From positions 434,001 to 498,000 of the forward strand of contig NZ_JAHBOH010000001.1 of assembly GCF_018531375.1 (NCBI RefSeq): a stretch of DNA of 64,000 bases, written 5' to 3'. Under the pieces are notes generated by a model, which saw only the letters and a list, made by a program, of their open reading frames with translations, did no database searches and was not told where the DNA came from. Position 1 is the first letter of the stretch, and each line of letters starts with the position of its first letter. This document shows, in pieces, positions 26,017 to 33,444 of the stretch. The translations under genes were made by a program, and so were the position numbers. Source of the stretch: Cellulomonas fulva. Its GTDB lineage: Bacteria; Actinomycetota; Actinomycetes; Actinomycetales; Cellulomonadaceae.

Positions 26017-26289
26017 TCAGCCCCCCACCAGCGCGGGGATGCGCGCGAACAGCTCGTCGGTGAACGTCACGAGCTCGGTGATCATCCAGTGCCCGCACAC
26101 CAGGAGCGCGACGCCGGCGGCGAGCGCCTTGGGCACGAACGACAGCGTGATCTCCTGGATCTGCGTCACCGACTGCACCAGGGACACGACGAAGCCGACG
26201 ACGAGCGCGCTGACCAGCACCGGCGCGGCGAGCTTGGCGGCCAGGACGAGCGCGTCGAACGCGACGTCGAGGACCGCGCTGGTGTCCAT
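26017..26289 (-). CDS. fliQ: Flagellar export gate protein FliQ
   Basis: This 90-residue protein has two membrane hairpin helices. The FliQ signature is the central LVSLVQSVTQIQEITLSFVPKALA segment (here FVVSLVQSVTQIQEITLSF), followed by the second helix. The ATG at 26289 shares a base with the fliP stop codon (TGATG). Several copies assemble around FliP and FliR in the export channel. Confidence 0.96.
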   Translation of the reverse strand: MDTSAVLDVAFDALVLAAKLAAPVLVSALVVGFVVSLVQSVTQIQEITLSFVPKALAAGVALLVCGHWMITELVTFTDELFARIPALVGG

Positions 26290-27137
26290 CAGCCGCTCCC
26301 GGTGTAGGAGCCGATGAGCGACGTGACGACCAGGCCCCAGCCGTCGACCAGGACGAACAGCAGGATCTTGAAGGGCAGCGAGATCATCACCGGCGGCAGC
26401 ATCATCATGCCCATCGCCATGAGGACGGCGGAGACCACCAGGTCGATGACCAGGAACGGCACGAAGATGACGAAGCCCATGATGAACGCCGACCGCAGCT
26501 CCGAGAGCAGGAACGCGGGGATCAGCGTGGCCATCGGGACGTCCTCCGGCGTGGCCGGGTTCGGGCGGTCCGCGGCGCGGGTCAGCAGCGCCAGGTCCTG
26601 CTCGCGCGTGTGGCCGAGCATGAAGTCGCGCAGCGGGGCCTCGGCGACGTCGACCGCCTGCGTGAACGTCATGTCCCCGGCCAGGTAGGGCTGCACCGCG
26701 TCGGTGTTCACGTCGCCCAGCACGGGCGCCATGACGAAGATCGACAGGAACAGCGCCAGCCCGGCGAGCACCTGGTTGGGCGGCACGCCCTGCAGGCCGA
26801 GCGCGTTCCGCGTGAACGCCAGGACGACGAAGATCTTGGTGAAGCTGGTCATCATCAGCAGCAGCGCGGGCGCGACCGAGAGCAGCGTGATCGCGAGCAG
26901 CACGACGATCGACGAGCTCGGCGTCCCGTTGACGCCGTTGACCGCCACGGAGACGGTGTCGCCCGGGTTCGCCGGCGTCGCGGGGGCGGACGGCTCGGCG
27001 GGCGGCGTGGGCGCGGCCCACGTCGGTCCCGCGAGCACCGCGCCGAGCACGACGAGCACCACGGTCGCGACGAGCCCGACGAGCACGCGCACGCGGACGC
27101 GTGCCCCGGGCACGGCGACCGGCTGGACGGCGGTCAT
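26289..27137 (-). CDS. fliP: Flagellar export gate protein FliP
   Basis: This 282-residue protein has a cleavable-looking N-terminal hydrophobic segment (about 13-40, ending in WAAP), a Pro/Ala-rich spacer, and four membrane spans. Family blocks are MMTSFTKIFVVLAFTRNALGLQGVPPNQVL, LLTRAADRPNPATPEDVPMATLIPAFLLSELRSAFIMGF and PFLVIDLVVSAVLMAMGMMMLPPV. The ATG at 27137 is preferred because it overlaps the fliO stop (ATGA); an upstream in-frame start would lie inside fliO. Confidence 0.96.
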   Translation of the reverse strand: MTAVQPVAVPGARVRVRVLVGLVATVVLVVLGAVLAGPTWAAPTPPAEPSAPATPANPGDTVSVAVNGVNGTPSSSIVVLLAITLLSVAPALLLMMTSFTKIFVVLAFTRNALGLQGVPPNQVLAGLALFLSIFVMAPVLGDVNTDAVQPYLAGDMTFTQAVDVAEAPLRDFMLGHTREQDLALLTRAADRPNPATPEDVPMATLIPAFLLSELRSAFIMGFVIFVPFLVIDLVVSAVLMAMGMMMLPPVMISLPFKILLFVLVDGWGLVVTSLIGSYTGSG

Positions 27138-27625
27138 CGTCGGACCGTCCGCTCCTGCAGCGTGCGCACGAACGTGCGCCACGTGTCCGGCGCCAGGACG
27201 GACCCCTCGAGCTTCCCGGGCTTGACGGCCGCCCCCAACGCGGCCGTGATCCCGTCACTCGTCCGGTCCGCCGGCCGGTCGACCTGCGGGGCAGGTCTCG
27301 CGGCGGGCCGGGGGGCGACCTGCTGGCGTGGTGGCGGCGCCGGCGGGGTGCCGCTGGCCGGGGCCGCGACCACCGGGCCGAGCTCGGTGAGCATCGTGAC
27401 CTGCTGCTCGCCGTACCCGACGAGGATGCGGCGGTTGCCGACCGCCACCACCGCGACGCCGGCGTGCCGGCCCATGCCCTGGCGGCCGACGACGCGCACG
27501 TCGTGCTCGTTCTGCGTGCGCACGCGGCCGGTGCCGCCGGAGAGCTTGCGCCCGGCGAACCAGATGAGGCCGACGACGCACGCGAGCGAGAGCACCACGC
27601 GCGCGACGAGCATGATCCCGTCCAT
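27134..27625 (-). CDS. fliO: Flagellar biosynthesis protein FliO
   Basis: This 163-residue protein has one membrane helix at about 5-24 and a small cytoplasmic domain typical of FliO (VRVVGRQGMGRHAGVAVVAVGNRRILVGYGEQQVTML). FliO is a scaffold for FliP assembly. About 70 Pro/Arg-rich residues follow the core. The ATG at 27625 lies two bases after the fliN stop. FliO is poorly conserved, so the call rests on topology, core motif and position before fliP. Confidence 0.9.
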   Translation of the reverse strand: MDGIMLVARVVLSLACVVGLIWFAGRKLSGGTGRVRTQNEHDVRVVGRQGMGRHAGVAVVAVGNRRILVGYGEQQVTMLTELGPVVAAPASGTPPAPPPRQQVAPRPAARPAPQVDRPADRTSDGITAALGAAVKPGKLEGSVLAPDTWRTFVRTLQERTVRR

Positions 27626-27627
27626 CG

Positions 27628-28359
27628 TCAGCGTCCGTCGTCGTCGGTGACGATCTCGGTGATCCGCACGCCGTACACCTCGTCGACGACGACGATCTCG
27701 CCGCGCGCGATGAGGCGGCCGTTGACCATGACGTCGGCGGGGCTGCCCGCCGCGCGGTCCAGCTCCAGCACCGTCCCGGGCACCAGGTCGAGCACCTGGC
27801 GCACCGGCAGCGTGGTGCGGCCGATCTGCGCCGTGAGCGTCATGTCGACGTCGTAGAGCATGCGCATCGAGCCGCGCTGCGTCGGCACCCGCGTCGCGGC
27901 GGCGGCCGGGGCCTGGCCGGCGCGGACGCGCACGGCGAACCACGCGAGCGTCATGCCCTCGTGCTGCAGCGCGTACACCTCGGCACCGGGCACCAGCACC
28001 TGCGCGACGGGCTCGGTGCGCACCGCCTCGAGGACGCCCGCGCCGAGCACCTGCGCGGCGGCCTCGAGCGCCGGACGCAGCGCGTCGCCCGCGACGAGGC
28101 GGGCACCGGCGGCCGCACCGGCGGCCTCGACGTCCGCGAGCGCGTCGCCGGCGATCAGCAGCAGGTCGGCGCTCGGGGCGCCGACGAAGGTGGCGACGAC
28201 GGCCTGCGCGTCGGCGGGCACGTCACCGGCCGCGCACGGCACGGCGACCAGCGGGACGGACGCCGGGACCAGGGCGGCGGCGGCCTGCGCGACCGCGGCC
28301 GCGTCGACGCTCGTGCTCGTCGTGCTGCCGGAGGCGACGGACGTGGCGGTGGGGGTCAT
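27628..28359 (-). CDS. fliN: Flagellar switch protein FliN with N-terminal extension
   Basis: This 243-residue C-ring protein has a canonical SpoA/FliN domain at about 165-240: LYDVDMTLTAQIGRTTLPVRQVLDLVPGTVLELDRAAGSPADVMVNGRLIARGEIVVVDEVYGVRITEI. The first 160 residues form an Ala-rich alpha/beta domain in the position where FliY carries its CheC-like phosphatase domain, but no ExxN motif is seen, so phosphatase activity is unlikely. The ATG at 28359 overlaps the fliM stop. With FliM and FliG it forms the rotor switch. Confidence 0.93.
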   Translation of the reverse strand: MTPTATSVASGSTTSTSVDAAAVAQAAAALVPASVPLVAVPCAAGDVPADAQAVVATFVGAPSADLLLIAGDALADVEAAGAAAGARLVAGDALRPALEAAAQVLGAGVLEAVRTEPVAQVLVPGAEVYALQHEGMTLAWFAVRVRAGQAPAAAATRVPTQRGSMRMLYDVDMTLTAQIGRTTLPVRQVLDLVPGTVLELDRAAGSPADVMVNGRLIARGEIVVVDEVYGVRITEIVTDDDGR

Positions 28360-29294
28360 GCGCGGTTCTCCTCGGTGACGGCGACGACGCGGCACGCGAG
28401 CCGGGGCCCGTGGCTGCCGATCGCGGCCTGGGCGAGCACGACGTCGTCGACGACGACGTCGAGCGGCTCGGTGGACGGGTGGGTGAGCGGCAGGACGTCG
28501 CCCACCGCGAGCGCGAGCACGTCGCGCGGCTGGACCGTGACGGGCGCGAACCGGACGCCGACCTCGACGGGCACCGCGGAGACCGCGCGGCCCAGGTCGG
28601 CGTGCGCGAGCTCGGCCCGGCGGCGGTCCTCGGGGCTCGCGGACACCGTGCCGTCGGCCACCTGGAGCGCGGCGATCATCTGCTCGGCGGGGAGCATCAG
28701 CGTGATGGTGTCCTCGCGCTCGCCCATGCGCAGCGTGAACGTCGCGACGAGCACGGCGTCGGACGCCGCCGCGGCCTGCACGAACTGCGGGTTGTACTGG
28801 ACGGAGCGGACGTCGAGCGCGATCCGGGTGATGCCGGCGAACGCGTACTCGAGGTCCGAGAGCGCGTGCTGCAGGAGCTCGCGGACGAGCGTGAGCTCGA
28901 TCTCGGTCAGCTCGCGGCCGGGGCGGTCGTCGCCGCGGCCGTCGCCACCGAACAGGTAGTCGATCCAGACCATCGTCGTCGCCACCGGGAGCTGCACCAC
29001 GCCGGTCTGGCGGTTCGGCTCGACCGTGCACAGGACCATGGCGGTGGGCGTCGGCAGGAGGCTCACGTACTCGTCGTACGTGTGCAGCGCGATCTGCTCG
29101 AGCTCGAGGTGCGTGACCACGCGCAGGCGCGCGGTGAGCTGGGTGCCGAACTGCCGGGCGAAGCGCCCGAACGCCATCTCGAGGTGGCGCGCGTGCTCGC
29201 GCACGAGCGTGAGCGGGCGGCGGAAGTCGTAGAGCTCCACCTGCGGCTCGCGGGTGCGCGCAGGGGCACCCGGAGCGGTGTCGAGGACGGTCAC
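28356..29294 (-). CDS. fliM: Flagellar motor switch protein FliM
   Basis: This 312-residue C-ring protein has the CheC-like middle domain (YDFRRPLTLVREHARHLEMAFGRFARQFGTQL; YLFGGDGRGDDRPGRELTEIE) and a C-terminal SpoA domain (VQPRDVLALAVGDVLPLTHPSTEPLDVVVDDVVLAQAAIGSHGPRLACRV). The N-terminus lacks the LSQxEIDALL peptide to which CheY-P binds in many bacteria. The start is GTG at 29294, the last in-frame start before the conserved domain; no strong ribosome site supports it. A 178-bp gap with hairpins precedes it. Confidence 0.92.
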   Translation of the reverse strand: MTVLDTAPGAPARTREPQVELYDFRRPLTLVREHARHLEMAFGRFARQFGTQLTARLRVVTHLELEQIALHTYDEYVSLLPTPTAMVLCTVEPNRQTGVVQLPVATTMVWIDYLFGGDGRGDDRPGRELTEIELTLVRELLQHALSDLEYAFAGITRIALDVRSVQYNPQFVQAAAASDAVLVATFTLRMGEREDTITLMLPAEQMIAALQVADGTVSASPEDRRRAELAHADLGRAVSAVPVEVGVRFAPVTVQPRDVLALAVGDVLPLTHPSTEPLDVVVDDVVLAQAAIGSHGPRLACRVVAVTEENRA

Positions 29295-29408
29295 GGCCGA
29301 TCCATCGGCGGGCAGGCGCGCGTTGTGAGCAGTTGGCCCGAGCGGGTGGCCTGGTCTGCGCCCCGTCCCTCCGTGGGCGGGTCCCCCTCGCGGGGTGCGC
29401 AGCGGTGC

Positions 29409-29451
29409 GGCGCCCTCCATGGCGCCCCGGTGCCGCCGGCGTCCGGCCGGC
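29409..29451. other. Paired hairpins between fliL and fliM
   Basis: GGCGCC-6-GGCGCC (29409-29426) and GCCGGC-5-GCCGGC (29435-29451) lie in the 178-bp gap after the fliL stop. They could tune fliL-fliM read-through. No gene or strong promoter is seen in the gap. Confidence 0.4.
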
Positions 29452-29472
29452 GGGTGCAGCGAGCGGTGTGCG

Positions 29473-29988
29473 CTACTGCGTGACGTAGTTGGTCAGGTAG
29501 ACCCCCATCACCTCGCCCTCGTAGACCTCGTCGAGCTGCTCGGCGAGCTCGTCGCGCAGCTTGTCGCGCGTCTTCGGGTCGGAGATCTCCTTGACCGTCC
29601 GGCCGGAGAACAGCGCGATCGCGTGGTCCACCGCGGCGGCCGGGTCCGGCGCCTCGTGCGCGTCGGCCGTGAGCTGCAGCGAGAAGCCGAGACGCAGGTA
29701 GTGGCCGTCCGTGAGGTTGAGGCTGACGGGCTCGACCGCGAGCACCTCGCCCTTCTCGGGGGTGGGCTCCTCGGCCGGCTCGGCCGCCGCGCCGCTCGGG
29801 CGCAGGAGGAACCACCACGCGGCGCCCGCCGCGAGCAGCACGACGAGCCCGACGACCAGGACGAGCTTCTTCTTCGACTTCGTGGCCGGCTCCGGCTCGG
29901 GCTCGGGCGCGGGCGTGGACTTGGCGCCGCCGATCTTGCCCGCGCCGATCTTGGCCCCGCCGCCGACCACTCGCTGCTCCACGGGCAT
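29473..29988 (-). CDS. fliL: Flagellar basal body protein FliL
   Basis: This 171-residue protein has a cytoplasmic Pro/Glu-rich N-terminus, one membrane helix (about 41-63, with KSKKKLVLVVG at its start) and an extracytoplasmic FliL domain (LSLNLTDGHYLRLGFSLQLT; KTRDKLRDELAEQL; YLTNYVTQ terminus). FliL surrounds and supports the MotAB stator. I place the start at the ATG at 29988 rather than the GTG at 29997, because AGGAG lies 8 bases before the ATG but abuts the GTG. That ribosome site overlaps the motB stop. Confidence 0.94.
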   Translation of the reverse strand: MPVEQRVVGGGAKIGAGKIGGAKSTPAPEPEPEPATKSKKKLVLVVGLVVLLAAGAAWWFLLRPSGAAAEPAEEPTPEKGEVLAVEPVSLNLTDGHYLRLGFSLQLTADAHEAPDPAAAVDHAIALFSGRTVKEISDPKTRDKLRDELAEQLDEVYEGEVMGVYLTNYVTQ

Positions 29989-29993
29989 CTCAC

Positions 29994-30911
29994 TCACTCC
30001 TTGCTGAGCGCGGGCAGCAGGGCCCGCACCGTCTCGGGGGCGTCGGACAGGATGACGAGGTCGACGCGGCGGTTCGCGGCGAGCGCCTGCGCACCCGATC
30101 CCTTGACCAGGGGCCGCTCGTCGCCGAAGCCGACGGCCATGATCCGGTCGCCGGCGAGGCCGTCCTCCTCGACGAGGTGCCGCAGCACCCGCGTCGCGCG
30201 GTCGGCGGACAGCTCCCAGTTGGTCGCGTACCGGCCGGACACCGGCAGCACGTTGGCGTGGCCCTCCACGGCGATGTCCTCCCCGAGCCCCTTGAGGGTC
30301 GGGCCGGCGACGTCGAGGACGCGGCGCGCCGTGGCCGTGAGGTCCGCGCTGGCGGCGGCGAAGAACACGTCGTCGGCGACGAGCCCGAGCACCAGCCCGC
30401 GCTCGTCGACCCGGAACCGCACCGTGTCCCCGAGGCCGGCCGAGTCGAGGTGGCGCTGGATGGCGTCGCGGATCTCGTCGAGGTGCGCGGACTCGGCCCG
30501 TGCGGCGGCGAGGACCTCGGGGTCCACGCCCGACGCGGGGGCGTCCGACGAGGTGGCGCTCGGCGAGGGCGTGGTGCCCTGCTGGCCGAGCCCCATGTCG
30601 GCGTCGACCATGCCGGCGGTGCCCTGCTGCGAGCTCGTCTGCGGCACCACCGACTGGCCGTCGAGCGTGCCCGCGGTGCCGTCCAGGATGGAGTCGGTCC
30701 CCGTGTTGTCCTGGAACCCGGCGGCCAGCGACTCGCGCAGCGCGATGTACTTCTCCTGGTCCACCTGGCTGATGGCGAACAGCACGATGAACAGCGCCAT
30801 GAGGACCGTGATCATGTCGGAGTAGCTCACCAGCCAGCGCTCGTGGTTGACGTGCTCCTCCTCGTGGTCGCCGCGCCGCCGGCGCCCGCCGCCCCCCGCG
30901 TGGCCGCTCAT
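29994..30911 (-). CDS. motB: Flagellar stator protein MotB
   Basis: This 305-residue stator subunit has a basic N-terminus, one membrane helix at about 27-50 with the proton-binding Asp32 (WLVSYSDMITVLMALFIVLFA), a Ser/Thr/Gly-rich plug/linker and a C-terminal OmpA-like peptidoglycan-binding domain (VEGHANVLPVSGRYATNWELSADRA; GFGDERPLV; NRRVDLVIL). Proton coupling is suggested by this family type but not proven. The ATG overlaps the motA stop (ATGA). Confidence 0.96.
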   Translation of the reverse strand: MSGHAGGGGRRRRGDHEEEHVNHERWLVSYSDMITVLMALFIVLFAISQVDQEKYIALRESLAAGFQDNTGTDSILDGTAGTLDGQSVVPQTSSQQGTAGMVDADMGLGQQGTTPSPSATSSDAPASGVDPEVLAAARAESAHLDEIRDAIQRHLDSAGLGDTVRFRVDERGLVLGLVADDVFFAAASADLTATARRVLDVAGPTLKGLGEDIAVEGHANVLPVSGRYATNWELSADRATRVLRHLVEEDGLAGDRIMAVGFGDERPLVKGSGAQALAANRRVDLVILSDAPETVRALLPALSKE

Positions 30912-31687
30912 GCGGCGGCCTTGTCGTCGGACGCGGCGACGAGGTCCGCGGGGATGAGCGAGCGCAGGCGCTCGCCGACCACGCGCGGGTTGGCCCCCGC
31001 CTGCACGGCGAGCAGACCCTCGAGCGTGACCTCCATGTGGGCGCACTCCAGGTCGGAGATGCGCTTGATGCGGGCCCCCAGCGGCAGCCAGACGACGTTC
31101 GCCGAGAGGATGCCCCACAGGGTCGCGACGAAGGCCGCGGCGATCGAGTGTCCGAGCGCGGCCGGCTCGGAGAGGTTCTCCAGCACGTGGACCAGGGAGA
31201 TGACCGTGCCGATGATGCCGATCGTCGGCGCGTAGCCGCCCATGTCCGCGAAGTACTTGGCGTTGACCTTGTCCGAGGTGCGCTTGGTGGCGATCCGGTC
31301 CTCGAGGATCACGCGCAGGTCCTCCGGGTCGGTGCCGTCGATCGCGGCCTGGAGGCCCGAGCGCAGGAACTCGTCGTCGATGTCCTTCGCGGCGTCCTCG
31401 AGCGCGAGCAGACCCTCGCGGCGGGCGCGCTCGGCGAGCGAGACCACCGTGTCGACCGTCTGCGACGGGTCGGGCGCCTTGGAGCGCAGCGCGCGCGGGA
31501 CCGCGGCGAACGCGTTCTTGACGTCGCGCAGGGTGTGCCCGGCGACGCCCACGCCGATCGTGCCGACCCACACCAGCAGGAGCGGTGCGGGCAGCATGAT
31601 CGACATCGGGTCGGCGCCCTCGAGGATCAGCGCGCCGAAGATCGCCGTGAGCGCGACGCCGATGCCGATGAGTCCAGCGGGGTCCAT
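30908..31687 (-). CDS. motA: Flagellar stator protein MotA
   Basis: This 259-residue protein has four membrane helices and the cytoplasmic loop that pushes on FliG. Family features are the N-terminal MDPAGLIGIGVALTAIFGALILEG and the helix 3-4 region GGYAPTIGIIGTVISLVHVLENLSEPAALGHSIAAAFVATLWGI. Charged residues of the loop are present (ERARREGLLALEDAAKDIDDEFLRSGLQAAIDG). The ATG at 31687 is preferred over the GTG at 31690, since AGGAG lies 6 bases before it. It shares a base with the flbD stop (TGATG). Confidence 0.96.
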   Translation of the reverse strand: MDPAGLIGIGVALTAIFGALILEGADPMSIMLPAPLLLVWVGTIGVGVAGHTLRDVKNAFAAVPRALRSKAPDPSQTVDTVVSLAERARREGLLALEDAAKDIDDEFLRSGLQAAIDGTDPEDLRVILEDRIATKRTSDKVNAKYFADMGGYAPTIGIIGTVISLVHVLENLSEPAALGHSIAAAFVATLWGILSANVVWLPLGARIKRISDLECAHMEVTLEGLLAVQAGANPRVVGERLRSLIPADLVAASDDKAAA

Positions 31688-31974
31688 CACACGCTCCTCG
31701 GTCGTAGCGGGAGCGGCGGGTCCACGGGCTCGTCGTCGTCCGGGAGGTCCGGGACGGGCGTGAGCCGCGTCTGCGACCGGAGCTCCTGGGACCGCGCGAG
31801 CACCTGGGCGGCGCGCTCGTCGATGCGGGAGATGACCTCGGCGAGGGGCTCGGCGACGATGTACTTGGTGCCGTCGATCAGCGTGATGATCGTGTCCGGC
31901 GCGGAGTCGACCCGCTGGATCAGGTCGGGGTTGATCCCGAACCTGTCGCCGGTCAGGCGTGTGACAACGATCAT
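31687..31974 (-). CDS. flbD: Flagellar protein FlbD
   Basis: This 95-residue FlbD-family protein has the core MIVVTRLTGDRFGINPDLIQRVDSAPDTIITLIDGTKYIVAEPLAEVISRI (about 1-50), followed by a Pro/Asp-rich tail. It is found between flgE and motA in many Gram-positive flagellar operons and its molecular role is unclear. The start is the ATG at 31974; a longer frame is open upstream but does not match the family. It is the first gene of the mot-fli-flh operon, 73 bases after a FliA-type promoter. Confidence 0.9.
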   Translation of the reverse strand: MIVVTRLTGDRFGINPDLIQRVDSAPDTIITLIDGTKYIVAEPLAEVISRIDERAAQVLARSQELRSQTRLTPVPDLPDDDEPVDPPLPLRPRSV

Positions 31975-32047
31975 GACGAGCCCCGTCCCTGGTCCTTCGG
32001 TGCGACCGTCGGCCGCGTCGGGCCCGTCCATGGGCCCTCAGTCCCCC

Positions 32048-32074
32048 CTATCGGCGGCGCTCACCAGGACCTGA
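32048..32074 (-). promoter_or_regulatory. FliA-type promoter of the flbD-motAB-fli-flh operon
   Basis: The minus strand reads TCAGGTCC-N11-GCCGATAG, ending 73 bases before the flbD ATG. The -10 block is identical to that before flgN. A terminator directly upstream isolates the operon from the sugar-binding protein gene, so this site is expected to drive all genes through flhF. Confidence 0.75.
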
Positions 32075-32108
32075 GGAACCCGTCGCGCACGGTCCCTCCG
32101 ACGCCGAA

Positions 32109-32167
32109 CGCCACGCACCGGACGCGAGCGCCGCCGCGGGGCGGGCGCTCGGCGCCGGTGCGTGGCG
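32109..32167. terminator. Terminator after the orphan sugar-binding protein gene
   Basis: A perfect 13-bp stem (32109-32121 with 32155-32167) encloses a smaller inner stem-loop, 40 bases past the binding-protein stop on the minus strand. It ends that transcript before the motility operon. Confidence 0.75.
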
Positions 32168-32207
32168 CTCGATGACAGGGCGGTTCAGTACTCCGGGAGC
32201 CGGCGCG

Positions 32208-33200
32208 TCAGTACGCGCGGGCGTCCACCTCCGCCTGCGTGATCGTCTGGTCGAAGGCCTGGTCGAACACGATCGTCTCGCGCGGGAGCTGCTCGCCCGC
32301 GTAGACCTTCTTGATCGTGTCGAGGATCTGGTCGCCGAAGACCGGGTTGCACTCGACCACGTAGTTGAACTTCTTGTCGACGAGCGCCTGCAGCCCGTCG
32401 CGCACGCCGTCGACGGAGACGATCTGGATGTCCTCGCCCGGCTTCTTGCCCGCCGCCTCCATCGCCTCGATGGCGCCCAGGCCCATGTCGTCGTTGTGCG
32501 TGAACAGGAGGTCCATGTCCGGGTACGCCTGCAGCGCGGCCTCCATCGCGGCCTTGCCCTCGGCGCGCGTGAAGTTGCCGGACGCCTTGCCGACGATGTT
32601 CTGCTGGCCGACGATCGTGTCGAAGCCGGCCTCGCGGTCCACCTGCGCGCCCGAGCCGAGCGTGCCCTGCAGCTCGAAGATCTTCGCGTCGGGGTAGTTG
32701 ACCGTCACCCACTCGCCCGCCGTGGTGCCCTCCGCCTCGAAGTCCGCGCCGATCCAGGTGACGTAGGCGTCGACGACCGTCGTGTCGACCGTGCGGTCCA
32801 CCAGGACGACCGGGATCTCGGCGTCCTTGATCTCCTGCAGCACCTCGTCCCAGCCGGTCTCGACGACCGGGGAGAACGCGATGACGTCGACGCCCTGGTC
32901 GATGAAGTCGCGCAGCGCCTTGATCTGGTTCTCCTGCTTCTGCTGCGCGTCGACGAACGTCAGGTCGATGCCGTTCTCCGCCGTCAGGCTCGCCTTGACC
33001 GACTCCGTGTTGGCCGTGCGCCAGCCCGACTCGGCGCCGAGCTGCGAGAAGCCGACCTTGATGGGTCCCGAGCCGGGTGCCGCGCTCTGGCCGCCGGTGC
33101 CGCCGGTCTCGTCACCCCCGCCGCTGCACGCGGTGAGCCCGAGGGCCAGGACCGTCACGACCGCTGCCAGGCCGCGCGTACGCATCGTCTTGCCGAACAT
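32208..33200 (-). CDS. Orphan sugar-binding lipoprotein (YtfQ/RbsB-like)
   Basis: This 330-residue lipoprotein has a lipobox LTAC near residue 25 and a type 1 periplasmic-binding fold. Blocks such as VGFSQLGAESGWRTANTESVKA, DAQQKQENQIKALRDFIDQGVDVI, SPVVETGWDEVL and THNDDMGLGAIEAMEAAG match galactofuranose-type YtfQ proteins. AGGAG lies 5 bases before the ATG at 33200. No ABC ATPase or permease gene is adjacent: a terminator follows, then the motility operon. It may serve a distant transporter or act in taxis. A LacI-type operator upstream indicates sugar control. Confidence 0.9.
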   Translation of the reverse strand: MFGKTMRTRGLAAVVTVLALGLTACSGGGDETGGTGGQSAAPGSGPIKVGFSQLGAESGWRTANTESVKASLTAENGIDLTFVDAQQKQENQIKALRDFIDQGVDVIAFSPVVETGWDEVLQEIKDAEIPVVLVDRTVDTTVVDAYVTWIGADFEAEGTTAGEWVTVNYPDAKIFELQGTLGSGAQVDREAGFDTIVGQQNIVGKASGNFTRAEGKAAMEAALQAYPDMDLLFTHNDDMGLGAIEAMEAAGKKPGEDIQIVSVDGVRDGLQALVDKKFNYVVECNPVFGDQILDTIKKVYAGEQLPRETIVFDQAFDQTITQAEVDARAY

Positions 33201-33280
33201 GCTTTCTCCTCATCGAGAAACGTGTCGTGTGCGGGCGGCGCCCCGTCGCGCCGCCGACGCCGGAGCCCGTTCGCGCTGCC

Positions 33281-33296
33281 CCGACGTGCACGTCGG
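33281..33296. promoter_or_regulatory. Perfect 16-bp palindrome upstream of the sugar-binding gene
   Basis: CCGACGTGCACGTCGG is self-complementary with no spacer. It lies 81 bases upstream of the binding-protein ATG and 5 bases from the LacI-type site, so it is a candidate second operator. No regulator is assigned. Confidence 0.45.
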
Positions 33297-33301
33297 TGCG
33301 A

Positions 33302-33315
33302 TGTTAGCGCTCACA
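33302..33315. promoter_or_regulatory. LacI-family operator
   Basis: TGTTAGCGCTCACA has the AGCGCT core and near-palindromic flanks of LacI/GalR-family operators that control sugar genes in actinobacteria. It lies 102 bases upstream of the sugar-binding gene. No LacI-type regulator gene is in the window. Confidence 0.65.
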
Positions 33316-33432
33316 CTCGCGTGCCGATGCGGCCGACCGGGCGATCCAAAACGGACACGCGCCGCGGGGGGCCTGTGCGGAGCGCGAGCATCCACAAGCC
33401 GTTAGGAGGTAGTTGTTCGCACGTGTGTTCGA

Positions 33433-33438
33433 TAGGAT
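33433..33438 (+). promoter_or_regulatory. -10 element of a leaderless HNH gene transcript
   Basis: TAGGAT ends 6 bases before the ATG at 33445, the same spacing as at csrA. No Shine-Dalgarno sequence is present. Confidence 0.5.
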
Positions 33439-33444
33439 GGTGGC

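Noticed and set aside
32208..33200. Ribose ABC transporter operon
   Set aside because: Only the binding protein is present; a terminator follows directly and no ATPase or permease gene is adjacent.
33304..33330. TTAGCGCT-N11-GCCGATGC on the plus strand upstream of the HNH gene, similar to the FliA element
   Set aside because: The -35 block is TTAG, it overlaps the LacI-type site, and it lies 115 bases from a gene that has its own leaderless -10.
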